From contig NZ_RDBO01000083.1 in assembly GCF_008120935.1 (NCBI RefSeq), positions 250,384-286,504 on the forward strand: a DNA stretch of 36,121 nucleotides. Direction: 5' to 3'. The notes under the pieces are model-generated. The model saw only the letters and a program-made list of their open reading frames with translations. It had not been told where the DNA came from and ran no database searches. The position numbers and the translations under genes are program-made. The stretch comes from Streptomyces sp. sk2.1. GTDB lineage: Bacteria; Actinomycetota; Actinomycetes; Streptomycetales; Streptomycetaceae. This document shows positions 24,448-32,055 of this stretch, in pieces. Positions within the stretch are counted from its first letter, which is position 1; each line of letters opens with the position of its first letter.

Positions 24448-24852
24448 CTACGAGGCGGGCGGCGTCGGCTCCTCCGGGCCCGTTCCGCTCTCCCGGCGCT
24501 TCAGCTCCTCCTCGCGGCGGCGCAGGTCCGCCTCCCAGTCCTTGAGGAGCGACTCGTCCTTCTTGTTCTCGTCCTTCAGTGCCTTCAGGAACTCCGGGTT
24601 GTCGTCCGGCGCCACCCACTGCGTGCGGTGGTTGCGGTGCCACTCGGACGGCGTGCGGCCCCCGGCGGGCGCGTGGCGCATCTTGCCCGCGGCCAGCCAG
24701 ACGATCGGGCCCACGATCCAGAAGAGCAGGATGATGAAGACCCAGGCGATCTTCGGCAGGTGCTTCGCCTCGTCCTCGGGGGTGTTCAGGCAGTCGATGA
24801 ACGCGTAGATCGTCAGTGCCAGAGGCAGGAGATAGATCAGGGCCCGAAGCAT
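24448..24852 (-). CDS. PLDc_N-domain small membrane protein
   Basis: This 134-aa protein has two membrane helices (about 1-20 and 36-55). The linker between them (CLNTPEDEAKHLPKIAWVFIILLF) and the following GPIVWLAAG form the PLDc_N pattern seen at the N-terminus of phospholipase D-like enzymes and in small stand-alone proteins. The cytosolic C-terminus is charged, with a coiled-coil-like stretch (KDWEADLRRREEELKRRE). No catalytic domain follows, so it is a structural or regulatory membrane protein of unknown role. The start is at 24852, where a G-run lies about 10 nt upstream; the longer Arg/Gly-rich frame is not credible. It is divergent from the menaquinone decarboxylase gene. Confidence 0.78.
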   Translation of the reverse strand: MLRALIYLLPLALTIYAFIDCLNTPEDEAKHLPKIAWVFIILLFWIVGPIVWLAAGKMRHAPAGGRTPSEWHRNHRTQWVAPDDNPEFLKALKDENKKDESLLKDWEADLRRREEELKRRESGTGPEEPTPPAS

Positions 24853-25256
24853 GATGGAGAGGTCCCCCCGCGGAGAGATGGCGGGGCTTTGTCCTGCCCC
24901 GGTGTGGGGCCAGGGTAACCGGTGCGCATGACATCCCACGGCGAGTCGGTTCCCGTCGGGGCGGAAGCCGTCCGGAGCGGCCCCGCGACCGGGCCGGGAC
25001 CGCTCCGGCGCACGGGCCGGATTCGCCCCGCGACCGGCTCCCGCGCGACCCGCGACCGCCCCTCGGCAGCCCGGCACCGACCCCCGCGCGACCCGCGACC
25101 GCCCCCGCGCGGCCCGGTACTGCCCCTCCGTGCGGCCCGGCACCGCCCCTCCGCGACCCGTGACCGCCCCCTCCGCGGTCCGGGTACGGCTCCGGCGGGG
25201 CGTCCACGGGTGGGGCAGTCCGGGTGATCCACGGGCGTGGTGACAAACTGGACGGC
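24853..25256. promoter_or_regulatory. 404-nt divergent region before the UbiD-type gene
   Basis: No gene is credible here. The right half is filled by degenerate 21-23 bp repeats (25040-25195). CAAACT at 25244-25249 ends 7 nt before the ATG at 25257 and could be the -10 box of a leaderless transcript. Confidence 0.4.
25040..25195. repeat. About seven degenerate 21-23 bp tandem repeats
   Basis: Successive units resemble GCGCGACCCGCGACCGCCCC, each with a GACC/GGCC core and a CGCCCC-type end. Copies differ by several bases and one to two bp in length. They lie directly upstream of the menaquinone decarboxylase gene. Confidence 0.6.
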
Positions 25257-26714
25257 ATGGCTTACGACGATCTTCGTTCCCTCCTCCGGGCCCTGGAGCG
25301 CGAGGGCGAGCTCAAGCGCATCAAGGCCGAGGTCGATCCTCATCTGGAGGTCGGCGAGATCGTCGACCGGGTGAACAAGGCGGGCGGGCCCGCGTTGCTC
25401 TTCGAGAACGTCAAGGGGTCCTCGATGCCCCTGGCCATGAACGTCTTCGGGACCGACCGGCGGCTGCTCAAGGCGCTCGGGCTGAAGTCGTACTCCGACA
25501 TCTCCGACAAGATCGGCGGGCTCCTCAGGCCGGAGCTGCCGCACGGCTTCGTCGGGGTGCGGGAGGCGTTCGGCAAGCTCGGCTCGATGGTGCACGTGCC
25601 GCCGAAGAAGGTGAAGGCGGACAGCGCCCCGGTCCAGGAGGTCGTGCTCACCGGCGACGACGTGGACCTCGACCGGCTGCCCGCGCTCTTCACCTGGCCC
25701 GACGACGGCGGCTCCTTCTTCAATCTGGGCCTCACCCACACCAAGGACCCCGAGACCGGCATCCGGAACCTCGGGCTGTACCGCCTCCAGCGCCACGACC
25801 GCCGCACCATCGGCATGCACTGGCAGATCCACAAGGACAGCCGCAACCACTACCAGGTCGCCGCCCGGCGCGGGGAGCGGCTGCCGGTCGCCATCGCCTT
25901 CGGGGCCCCGCCCGCCGTCACGTACGCCTCCACCGCGCCGCTGCCCGGGGACATCGACGAGTACCTCTTCGCCGGCTTCCTCCAGGGCAAGCGGATCGAG
26001 ATGGTCGACTGCAGGACCGTGCCGCTCCAGGTCCCGGCGCACGCCGAGGTCGTCCTGGAAGGGTGGCTGGAGCCCGGGAAGATGCTGCCCGAGGGGCCGT
26101 TCGGCGACCACACCGGCTTCTACACGCCGCAGGAACCGTTCCCCGCACTGACCATCGACTGCGTGACCATGCGCAGGCGCCCGCTGCTCCAGTCGATCGT
26201 GGTGGGCCGGCCGCCGACCGAGGACGGGCCGCTGGGGCGGGCCACCGAGCGGTTCTTCCTGCCGCTCCTCAAGATCATCGTGCCGGACATCGTGGACTAC
26301 CACCTGCCGGAGGCGGGCGGCTTCCACAACTGCGCGATCGTCTCGATCGACAAGAAGTACCCGAAGCACGCCCAGAAGGTGATGAGCGCCATCTGGGGCG
26401 CGCACATGATGTCGCTGACCAAGCTGATCGTGGTGGTGGACTCCGACTGCGACGTCCACGACCTGCACGAGGTGGCCTGGCGGGCGCTCGGCAACACGGA
26501 CTACGCCCGCGACCTGACCGTCACCGAGGGCCCCGTCGACCACCTCGACCACGCTTCCTACCAGCAGTTCTGGGGCGGCAAGGCGGGCATCGACGCGACC
26601 CGGAAGTGGCCCGAGGAGGGCTACACCCGGGACGGCGGCTGGCCGGAGATGGTCGAGTCCGACCCGGAGACGGCGGCGCTGGTCGACCGCCGGTGGAAGG
26701 AATACGGACTGTGA
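25257..26714 (+). CDS. mqnL: UbiD-family menaquinone biosynthesis decarboxylase
   Basis: This 485-aa decarboxylase of the UbiD fold is close to the actinobacterial menaquinone family TIGR03701. It uses prenylated FMN made by UbiX to remove a carboxyl group late in the futalosine pathway. Visible segments are MAYDDLRSLLRALEREGEL at the start, the prFMN/metal region NLGLYRLQRHDRRTIGMHWQ (about 170-190) and EGPFGDHTGFYTP (about 279-291) with the catalytic acidic residue. GTG at 25224 is in frame but adds an unconserved 11-residue tail. The start looks leaderless. The GTG of the prenyltransferase gene overlaps its stop (GTGA). Confidence 0.92.
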   Translation: MAYDDLRSLLRALEREGELKRIKAEVDPHLEVGEIVDRVNKAGGPALLFENVKGSSMPLAMNVFGTDRRLLKALGLKSYSDISDKIGGLLRPELPHGFVGVREAFGKLGSMVHVPPKKVKADSAPVQEVVLTGDDVDLDRLPALFTWPDDGGSFFNLGLTHTKDPETGIRNLGLYRLQRHDRRTIGMHWQIHKDSRNHYQVAARRGERLPVAIAFGAPPAVTYASTAPLPGDIDEYLFAGFLQGKRIEMVDCRTVPLQVPAHAEVVLEGWLEPGKMLPEGPFGDHTGFYTPQEPFPALTIDCVTMRRRPLLQSIVVGRPPTEDGPLGRATERFFLPLLKIIVPDIVDYHLPEAGGFHNCAIVSIDKKYPKHAQKVMSAIWGAHMMSLTKLIVVVDSDCDVHDLHEVAWRALGNTDYARDLTVTEGPVDHLDHASYQQFWGGKAGIDATRKWPEEGYTRDGGWPEMVESDPETAALVDRRWKEYGL

Positions 26715-27628
26715 GCGCGGCCGAGGCCGCGCTGGGCCCCGGCCCCGCGCAGCCGAACAGCAGGGTCAGGGCGTTCCTGCGGCTGGTGATGATCGAGCAC
26801 TCGGTCTTCGCGCTGCCCTTCGCGTACATCGCCGCCCTGACCGCGATGTTCCTGGACGACGGGTCGATCCACTGGCTCACGCTGCTGCTGGTCACCGTCG
26901 CCATGGTGGGGCTGCGGACCTTCGCGATGGCCGCCAACCGGATCATCGACCGGGAGATCGACGCCCGCAACCCGCGCACCGCGAACCGGGAGCTGGTCAC
27001 CGGGGCGGTCTCGGTGAAGTCGGCGTGGACCGGGGCGCTCGTCGCCGTCGTCCTCTTCCTGGGCGCGGCGGCGCTGCTGAACCCGCTCTGCCTGGCGCTC
27101 GCCCCGGTCGCCGTCGTCCCGATGGTGGTCTATCCGTACGGGAAGCGGTTCACCCACTACCCGCACGCCATCCTCGGGATCGCGCAGGCCATGGGGCCGG
27201 TCGGGGCCTGGCTGGCGGTGACCGGCAGCTGGTCGTGGGACGCGGTGATCCTCGGCCTCGCGGTCGGGATCTGGATCGGCGGCTTCGACCTGATCTTCGC
27301 CTGCCAGGACGTCCAGGCGGACCGGGCGCACGGGGTGCTGTCGGTGCCGGCCCGGTTCGGCATCCCGGCCGCGCTGTGGGGCGCGCGGGTCTGCCACGTC
27401 ATCACGACCGGGCTGCTGGTCTGGTTCGGGCTGGCCACGGAGGCCGGACTGTTCTACTGGGTCGGCATGGTGATCGTCTCCGTCGCCTTCGTGTACGAGC
27501 ACCGGGTGGTGCGCCCGCACGACCTGTCCCGGCTGAACCGGGCGTTCTTCTCGGTCAACGGGTTCATCGGCATCGCCCTGTTCGCGTGCGCGCTGCTGGA
27601 CCTGCTGGTGCGGGGCCTGACGGTCTGA
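26711..27628 (+). CDS. mqnP: UbiA-family prenyltransferase, menaquinone pathway
   Basis: This 305-aa polytopic enzyme has about eight helices. The first Mg-diphosphate motif is NRIIDREID (Asn76, Asp80, Asp84), the second is DVQAD (Asp200, Asp204), and YPYGKRFTHYPH is the conserved cytosolic loop. It attaches the polyprenyl chain to the naphthoate precursor at the membrane. Its GTG start lies within the stop of the decarboxylase gene, giving tight coupling of the two pathway steps. A strong hairpin at 27679-27712 ends the unit. Confidence 0.93.
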   Translation: MSAAEAALGPGPAQPNSRVRAFLRLVMIEHSVFALPFAYIAALTAMFLDDGSIHWLTLLLVTVAMVGLRTFAMAANRIIDREIDARNPRTANRELVTGAVSVKSAWTGALVAVVLFLGAAALLNPLCLALAPVAVVPMVVYPYGKRFTHYPHAILGIAQAMGPVGAWLAVTGSWSWDAVILGLAVGIWIGGFDLIFACQDVQADRAHGVLSVPARFGIPAALWGARVCHVITTGLLVWFGLATEAGLFYWVGMVIVSVAFVYEHRVVRPHDLSRLNRAFFSVNGFIGIALFACALLDLLVRGLTV

Positions 27629-27678
27629 GCAGGCCGTTTCGGGCCGTGCCCGGCGGTGTGTAACAGGGATGTATTAGC

Positions 27679-27712
27679 GGGAGGCCGGGCGGAACGTGCC
27701 GTCCGGCCTCCC
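27679..27712 (+). terminator. Terminator of the mqnL-mqnP unit
   Basis: GGGAGGCCGGGCGG pairs with CCGTCCGGCCTCCC over 14 bp with one G-U pair and a 6-nt loop, followed by ACTCTTGG. Confidence 0.75.
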
Positions 27713-27731
27713 ACTCTTGGTGATCAGGAAC

Positions 27732-27764
27732 GCCCGCCGGTACGGCCCGTACCGGGTGGCGGGC
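27732..27764. promoter_or_regulatory. Nested inverted repeat in the DUF4232 leader
   Basis: An inner palindrome GGTACGG-c-CCGTACC (27739-27753) is framed by GCCCGCC and GGCGGGC, with a 4-nt bulge. It ends 28 nt before the start codon, so it could be an operator or an mRNA leader hairpin. Confidence 0.4.
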
Positions 27765-27792
27765 ACCGCCCACCGACACCGAGGAAGCAACG

Positions 27793-28452
27793 ATGCGCTT
27801 AAACAAGATCACCTTCGCGGCCCTGGCCGTCGCCGCGGGCCTCTCGCTCACGGCCTGTCAGAACGGCGAGGACGACCTGGGGCAGGACGCCCCGCCGTCC
27901 GCGTCCGCGTCCGGCGGTTCCTCCGCGTCCGGCGGTTCGGGCTCGGGCGGTTCGGACGAGGGCGGGCAGGACTCCGCCGGCAAGGGCTCCGGCGGGCAGG
28001 GCACGGCCGCCGGGACCGGTTCGGGCGGGAACGGCAAGTGCCGTACCGACGAGCTGGAGATCACGGCGACGGACAGCACCATCGGCGGCGACACCGAGGG
28101 GACCGTCGCGGTGGAGTTCAAGAACGGCGGCGGCCGGGACTGCACGCTCTCCGGGTACGCGGGCGTCGACCTGAAGACCGCCTCGGGGACGGTGTCCGCG
28201 AAGCGCACCGGCGAGAAGTCCGAACCGATGGTCCTCAAGGACGGGAAGTCGGTGTACTTCGGCATCACCTACCCGGTCAACGAGTCGGGCGGCTCCGGCG
28301 TCCGGATCACGGGGCTGGTGGTGACCCCGCCGAACGAGACGAAGTCGGTCACCCTCGACTGGCCGGGCGGCGCCACGCTGCCCGTCACGGACGGCTCCGG
28401 CCCCGAGGTGAAGGTCGGCCCGATGGGGAGCGCGGGGCAGGGCGAGGGCTGA
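27793..28452 (+). CDS. DUF4232 lipoprotein
   Basis: This 219-aa exported lipoprotein has a signal peptide ending in LTAC (Cys22), followed by a long Ser/Gly/Ala/Asp linker to about residue 80. The DUF4232 domain begins KCRTDELEIT and contains VAVEFKNGGGRDCTLSGYAGVDL, a beta-sandwich with its typical cysteine pair, then VVTPPNETKSVTLDWPGG near the end. The ATG at 27793 has GAGGAAG about 6 nt upstream. Function is unknown. It lies between the prenyltransferase and a convergent rhomboid gene, so it splits the menaquinone genes physically. Confidence 0.87.
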   Translation: MRLNKITFAALAVAAGLSLTACQNGEDDLGQDAPPSASASGGSSASGGSGSGGSDEGGQDSAGKGSGGQGTAAGTGSGGNGKCRTDELEITATDSTIGGDTEGTVAVEFKNGGGRDCTLSGYAGVDLKTASGTVSAKRTGEKSEPMVLKDGKSVYFGITYPVNESGGSGVRITGLVVTPPNETKSVTLDWPGGATLPVTDGSGPEVKVGPMGSAGQGEG

Positions 28453-28480
28453 CCCGCGCACCGGGGGCTCCGCCCACGCC

Positions 28481-29116
28481 CTACGGGGCGAGCGGCCGGG
28501 CGGGTGCCCCCGCGCCTCCGCGGCCGGAGTCACGGCGGAGGACGAACGCCGCCGCGACGCCCGCCACCAGTCCGAACAGGTGGCCCTGCCAGCTGACCGA
28601 GGTGTTGGCCGGGGAGATCCCCAGCAGGATCGACGAGCCCCAGATCGCGCCGACGACCAGGCCGACGACCACGTCGAGGAACCGGCGGTCCACGAAACCG
28701 CGCACGAGCAGATAGCCGAAGAGGCCGAAGACCAGCCCGGACGCGCCCGCCGTGTTGGAGTGCTCCGGCGAGACCAGCCAGACGCCGAGGCCGTCGATCA
28801 CGACGATCATCGCGGCCACGGCGGCGAACCGGCGGATGCCGCCGAGCGCGGCGAGGAAGCCGAGGACCAGCAGCGGCACGCTGTTGGACGCGACGTGGTC
28901 GAAGCCGAAGTGGACGAAGGACGCGGGCACGACGTCCAGCAGCTCGGCGGCCCGGCGCGGCTCGATCCCGAAGCCGTCCAGCGCGTGGCCGGTCGCCGCG
29001 TCGACGACCTCCAGCAGCCAGAGGAACGCCACCCAGCCCAGCATCACCTTCGCCGCGACCCTCGCCCGGTCCCCGACGTTCCGCACCGGTGTCGCACGTC
29101 CCGAGGTCGCGGTCAT
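28481..29116 (-). CDS. Rhomboid-family intramembrane serine protease
   Basis: This 211-aa polytopic protease has the nucleophile motif GASG (124-127, Ser126), the helix-6 partner His179 in SWQGHLFG, and HVASN (74-78), whose His and Asn form the oxyanion site. The catalytic dyad is therefore complete. It cleaves transmembrane substrates within the membrane; the substrate is unknown. No cytosolic zinc or ankyrin domain is attached. It converges on the DUF4232 gene (28 nt between stops) and is divergent from ubiX. Confidence 0.92.
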   Translation of the reverse strand: MTATSGRATPVRNVGDRARVAAKVMLGWVAFLWLLEVVDAATGHALDGFGIEPRRAAELLDVVPASFVHFGFDHVASNSVPLLVLGFLAALGGIRRFAAVAAMIVVIDGLGVWLVSPEHSNTAGASGLVFGLFGYLLVRGFVDRRFLDVVVGLVVGAIWGSSILLGISPANTSVSWQGHLFGLVAGVAAAFVLRRDSGRGGAGAPARPLAP

Positions 29117-29216
29117 GGTGGCCCCCCTGCTGTTCCGTGTCGCCCCGTCGCCGTCCTTGTCCCGGATCTGGAAACGCCTGGGGCCCCTTCCCCGGTTCCG
29201 GTTCGGGGCGGGCGGA

Positions 29217-29222
29217 TAGGCT
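29217..29222 (+). promoter_or_regulatory. Candidate -10 box, leaderless ubiX transcript
   Basis: TAGGCT ends 7 nt before the GTG at 29230. AGGAG between them is too close to that GTG to act as a Shine-Dalgarno. The -35 region is poor. Confidence 0.4.
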
Positions 29223-29229
29223 CAGGAGT

Positions 29230-29922
29230 GTGGATTCCGGGACATCAGTGAGCCAACACCAGCGGCAGCCTTGGATTGTCGGGGTTTCCGGAGCTTCGGG
29301 TACCCCTTTCGCCGCCGCCGTGCTGCGCGGGCTGCTGGCGGCGGGGGAGAGCGTCGACCTGGTGGTGAGCCGGGCCTCGCGACTGACCCTGCTGGACGAG
29401 ACCGGGATCGCGTTCCGCGACGCGCACTGGCGGGAGGATCTGCGCGAGTGGCTGGCGCGCGGCGCGGACGGGAAGCCGCACACCTTCGACACCGACGTCG
29501 AGGGCGTACGGCACTGGGCGGCCGGTGACCTCGCGGCCGGGCCGTCCTCGGGCTCGTACCCGGCGAAGGGGATGCTGATCGTTCCGGCCTCGACGGCGTG
29601 CGTGGCCGGGGTGGCGCTCGGACTCTCGAAGGACCTGCTCCAGCGGGCGGCGAGCGTGACGCTGAAGGAGCGGCGGAAACTGGTCGTCGCCGTTCGGGAG
29701 ACGCCGTTGAACGGGCAGACGCTGAAACATCTGGTGAGCCTGGACGAGGCGGGCGCCGTGGTGCTGCCCGCCTCTCCGGCGTTCTACGCGGGGGCGACGC
29801 ACATCCAGGATCTGGTGGACTTCGTCGCCGGGCGGGTGCTGGACGCGGCGGGGGTGCCGCACGACCTGTACCGCCGGTGGGAGGGGGAGCTCGGTGGCGG
29901 CTCCCGCGGCTCCGGGCACTGA
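29230..29922 (+). CDS. ubiX: UbiX flavin prenyltransferase
   Basis: This 230-aa UbiX-type enzyme makes prenylated FMN from dimethylallyl phosphate and FMN, the cofactor of the UbiD-type decarboxylase encoded 2.5 kb upstream. Motifs are GVSGASG (18-24) at the FMN phosphate, LVVSRAS, IVPASTACVAGVALGLS and LKERRKLVVAVRETPL, the last two being hallmarks of the family. The C-terminal Gly/Ser/Arg tail is short. GTG at 29230 fits a leaderless start; GTG at 29248 with GGGA 5 nt upstream is the alternative. Confidence 0.93.
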   Translation: MDSGTSVSQHQRQPWIVGVSGASGTPFAAAVLRGLLAAGESVDLVVSRASRLTLLDETGIAFRDAHWREDLREWLARGADGKPHTFDTDVEGVRHWAAGDLAAGPSSGSYPAKGMLIVPASTACVAGVALGLSKDLLQRAASVTLKERRKLVVAVRETPLNGQTLKHLVSLDEAGAVVLPASPAFYAGATHIQDLVDFVAGRVLDAAGVPHDLYRRWEGELGGGSRGSGH

Positions 29923-29930
29923 CCTCGTGG

Positions 29931-30065
29931 TCAGCGCTTCTTCGTCGTGCGCGGCTTGCGGGTCCGGTCGACCCGGTGGGCGGCGGCGGGCTGGTGGGCA
30001 CGCGAGCGGTTGGCCAGGTCCTGCAGCTCGCGCATACGGGCGTAGGCCATCTCGATCGAGTACAC
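29931..30065 (-). CDS. 44-aa basic small protein
   Basis: This short frame reads YSIEMAYARMRELQDLANRS after its GTG start, then an Arg/Lys-rich tail ending TRKPRTTKKR. It has a helical N-terminal half and a basic tail that could bind nucleic acid. GTG at 30065 is preceded by AGGAG at 10 nt. Similar small actinobacterial proteins starting MYSIEMA are familiar to me but have no assigned function. It is divergent from the Lrp/AsnC gene, sharing an AT-rich 132-nt region. Confidence 0.65.
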   Translation of the reverse strand: MYSIEMAYARMRELQDLANRSRAHQPAAAHRVDRTRKPRTTKKR

Positions 30066-30118
30066 GGTGTTCTCACTCCTGAAGATTCGAAAGCATATTT
30101 TGGATGTTCGGGAAGATT

Positions 30119-30138
30119 TGCAGGCGATGAAGCCTGCA
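30119..30138. promoter_or_regulatory. Inverted repeat, possible Lrp/AsnC operator
   Basis: TGCAGGC-gatgaa-GCCTGCA is a perfect 7-bp inverted repeat in the AT-rich gap between the 44-aa gene and the Lrp/AsnC gene. Autoregulation is common in the family. Confidence 0.4.
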
Positions 30139-30165
30139 TGCCTTAGATTCTACACACAGACTCGC

Positions 30166-30171
30166 GATACT
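30166..30171 (+). promoter_or_regulatory. Candidate -10 box for the Lrp/AsnC gene
   Basis: GATACT lies 8 nt before position 30180, giving an 18-nt leader that contains GGAAGG for the ATG at 30198. Confidence 0.35.
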
Positions 30172-30197
30172 GCTGAACAATGGAAGGTTTCAGTCAC

Positions 30198-30653
30198 ATG
30201 GACGCGGTGGACAGGCAGCTCATCCAGGCACTCAGGGAGAACGGCAGGGCCTCGTACGCCGAGCTGGGACGGCTCGTCGGACTCTCCGGGCCCAGCGTCA
30301 CCGACCGCATCAACCGGCTGGAATCCGCCGGTGTCATCACCGGCTACCGCGCCACCGTCGACGCCGCGTCCCTGGGGCTCGGGGTCACGGCCCTGATCGG
30401 CATCTCGCTCTCCGACGCGGCCGACCACGAGGACGTGGCGCGCCGGCTGAAGGACCTCGCGGAGATCGAGGACGCCTGGTTCATCGCGGGCGACGACTCG
30501 TACATGCTCAAGGTGCGCGTCGGCGACGTGGACGGCCTGGAGAAGACCATCCGACGGCTCAGCGGCACGAAGGGCGTCTCGCGCACCCGTACCACGATCG
30601 TGCTCTCCACGAAGTGGGAGAACCGGGTCGGGGAACTCCCCGAGGAGGTGTAG
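30198..30653 (+). CDS. Lrp/AsnC-family transcriptional regulator
   Basis: This 151-aa regulator has an N-terminal helix-turn-helix (about 17-45, YAELGRLVGLSGPSVTDRINRLE) and a RAM ligand/oligomer domain (about 60-145) with AWFIAGDDSYMLKVRV. Such proteins sense amino acids or related small molecules and wrap DNA as octamers. The ATG at 30198 follows GAAGG by 10 nt; 30180 is an alternative. It lies 99 nt before mqnE, separated by a perfect inverted repeat (30673-30707), so mqnE is a plausible target. Confidence 0.9.
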   Translation: MDAVDRQLIQALRENGRASYAELGRLVGLSGPSVTDRINRLESAGVITGYRATVDAASLGLGVTALIGISLSDAADHEDVARRLKDLAEIEDAWFIAGDDSYMLKVRVGDVDGLEKTIRRLSGTKGVSRTRTTIVLSTKWENRVGELPEEV

Positions 30654-30672
30654 GCGTACCGTGGTGGAGCCC

Positions 30673-30707
30673 CCGGTGATACCGGGGGTTTCTCCCGGTA
30701 TCACCGG
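30673..30707. terminator. Perfect 14-bp inverted repeat between Lrp gene and mqnE
   Basis: CCGGTGATACCGGG / CCCGGTATCACCGG with a 7-nt loop lies 19 nt past the regulator stop and 45 nt before mqnE. It can terminate the regulator transcript, but it could also be an operator or attenuator for mqnE. Confidence 0.55.
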
Positions 30708-30752
30708 TCGCCGGGAGGGCACACCGCACGTCGACACACTGGAGGCAGCCGC

Positions 30753-31916
30753 ATGGACGTCGGGCTCAAGCGCGAACTGGAGGAGAAGGTCCGCGCGGGA
30801 GAGCGGCTGACCCGGGAGGACGGCATCGCCCTCTACGAGTCGGACGACCTGGCCTGGCTCGGCGGTCTGGCGCACGAGGTACGGACGCGCAAGAACGGCG
30901 ACGTCGTGCACTTCAACGTCAACCGGCACCTCAACATGACCAACGTGTGCACCGCGTCGTGCGCGTACTGCTCGTTCCAGCGCAAGCCGGGCGAGAAGGA
31001 CGCGTACACCATGCGCATCGAGGAGGCCGTCCGCCTCGCGAAGGCGATGGAGGGCGAGAACCTCACCGAACTGCACATCGTCAACGGGCTGCACCCCACC
31101 CTGCCGTGGCGCTACTACCCGCGCTCGCTCGGCGCGCTGAAGGAGGCCCTGCCGCAGGTCTCCCTCAAGGCGTTCACCGCCACCGAGATCCACCACTTCG
31201 AGACCATCTCCGGCCTGTCGGCCTCCGAGATCCTCGACGAGCTGATCGAGGCCGGTCTGGAGTCGCTGACCGGCGGCGGCGCGGAGATCTTCGACTGGGA
31301 GGTCCGGCAGCACATCGTGGACCACGACACCCACTGGGAGGACTGGTCGCGCATCCACCGCCTGGCGCACGAGAAGGGGCTCAAGACCCCGGCGACGATG
31401 CTGTACGGGCACATCGAGGAGCCCCGGCACCGCGTCGACCACGTGCTGCGGCTGCGCGAGCTCCAGGACGAGACCGGCGGCTTCCAGGTCTTCATCCCGC
31501 TGCGCTACCAGCACGACTTCGTGGACATGAAGGACGGCAAGGTCCGCAACAGGCTCCAGGCCCGGACGACGATGGCGACCGGCGCCGAGGCGCTGAAGAC
31601 CTTCGCGGTCTCGCGGCTGCTGTTCGACAACGTCCCGCACGTCAAGGTCTTCTGGGTGATGCACGGGGTGCAGACCGCCCAGCTCGCGCTCCAGCACGGC
31701 GCGGACGACATGGACGGCTCGGTCGTCGAGTACAAGATCACGCACGACGCGGACAACTACGGCACGCCGAACAAGCTCGGCCGCGACGACCTGCTGGAGC
31801 TGATCCGCGACGCGGGCTTCCGGCCCGTCGAGCGCAACACCCGGTACGAGATCATCCGCGAGTACCCGGGCCCGGACGCCGGGCGGCGCGAGTCGCCGCA
31901 GCCGATGCGCGTCTGA
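30753..31916 (+). CDS. mqnE: Aminofutalosine synthase, radical SAM
   Basis: MqnE joins the enolpyruvyl chorismate dehydration product (3-[(1-carboxyvinyl)oxy]benzoate) to the adenosyl radical of SAM, forming aminofutalosine in the futalosine menaquinone pathway. The 387-aa protein has the cluster-binding CTASCAYCSF (Cys66, Cys70, Cys73). ELHIVNGLHPTLPW, GGGAEIF and FIPLRYQHDF are further conserved segments of the radical SAM barrel. The ATG at 30753 has GGAGG 8 nt upstream. MqnA, MqnC and MqnD are not in the window. Confidence 0.96.
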   Translation: MDVGLKRELEEKVRAGERLTREDGIALYESDDLAWLGGLAHEVRTRKNGDVVHFNVNRHLNMTNVCTASCAYCSFQRKPGEKDAYTMRIEEAVRLAKAMEGENLTELHIVNGLHPTLPWRYYPRSLGALKEALPQVSLKAFTATEIHHFETISGLSASEILDELIEAGLESLTGGGAEIFDWEVRQHIVDHDTHWEDWSRIHRLAHEKGLKTPATMLYGHIEEPRHRVDHVLRLRELQDETGGFQVFIPLRYQHDFVDMKDGKVRNRLQARTTMATGAEALKTFAVSRLLFDNVPHVKVFWVMHGVQTAQLALQHGADDMDGSVVEYKITHDADNYGTPNKLGRDDLLELIRDAGFRPVERNTRYEIIREYPGPDAGRRESPQPMRV

Positions 31917-31966
31917 CGCCGCACCGCGCGACGGGACGCCCCGTGCGCGACGCGAGGACCCACGAG

Positions 31967-32002
31967 GAGAGCCCCGGCCGCCCCACCCCGGCCGGGGCTC
32001 TC
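31967..32002 (+). terminator. Terminator of mqnE
   Basis: GAGAGCCCCGGCCG / CGGCCGGGGCTCTC form a perfect 14-bp stem with an 8-nt loop, 50 nt after the stop. Confidence 0.78.
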
Positions 32003-32020
32003 TCACGTTCCGGACGCCGT

Positions 32021-32049
32021 TTGAGGCGCCGGAAGGTAATAGTTAATCT
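32021..32049 (+). promoter_or_regulatory. Housekeeping-type promoter, leaderless GNAT transcript
   Basis: TTGAGG (32021-32026) and TAATCT (32044-32049) are separated by 17 nt. The -10 box ends 6 nt before the ATG at 32056, and there is no Shine-Dalgarno. This is the best promoter match in the window. Confidence 0.65.
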
Positions 32050-32055
32050 GCATCT

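Noticed and set aside
25040..25195. The repeats as a CRISPR array
   Set aside because: Units are adjacent and degenerate, with no unique spacers and no cas genes.
30150..32006. 618-codon minus-strand frame across the Lrp gene and mqnE
   Set aside because: The plus strand has the complete HTH and radical SAM motifs; the antisense frame has no recognisable domain.
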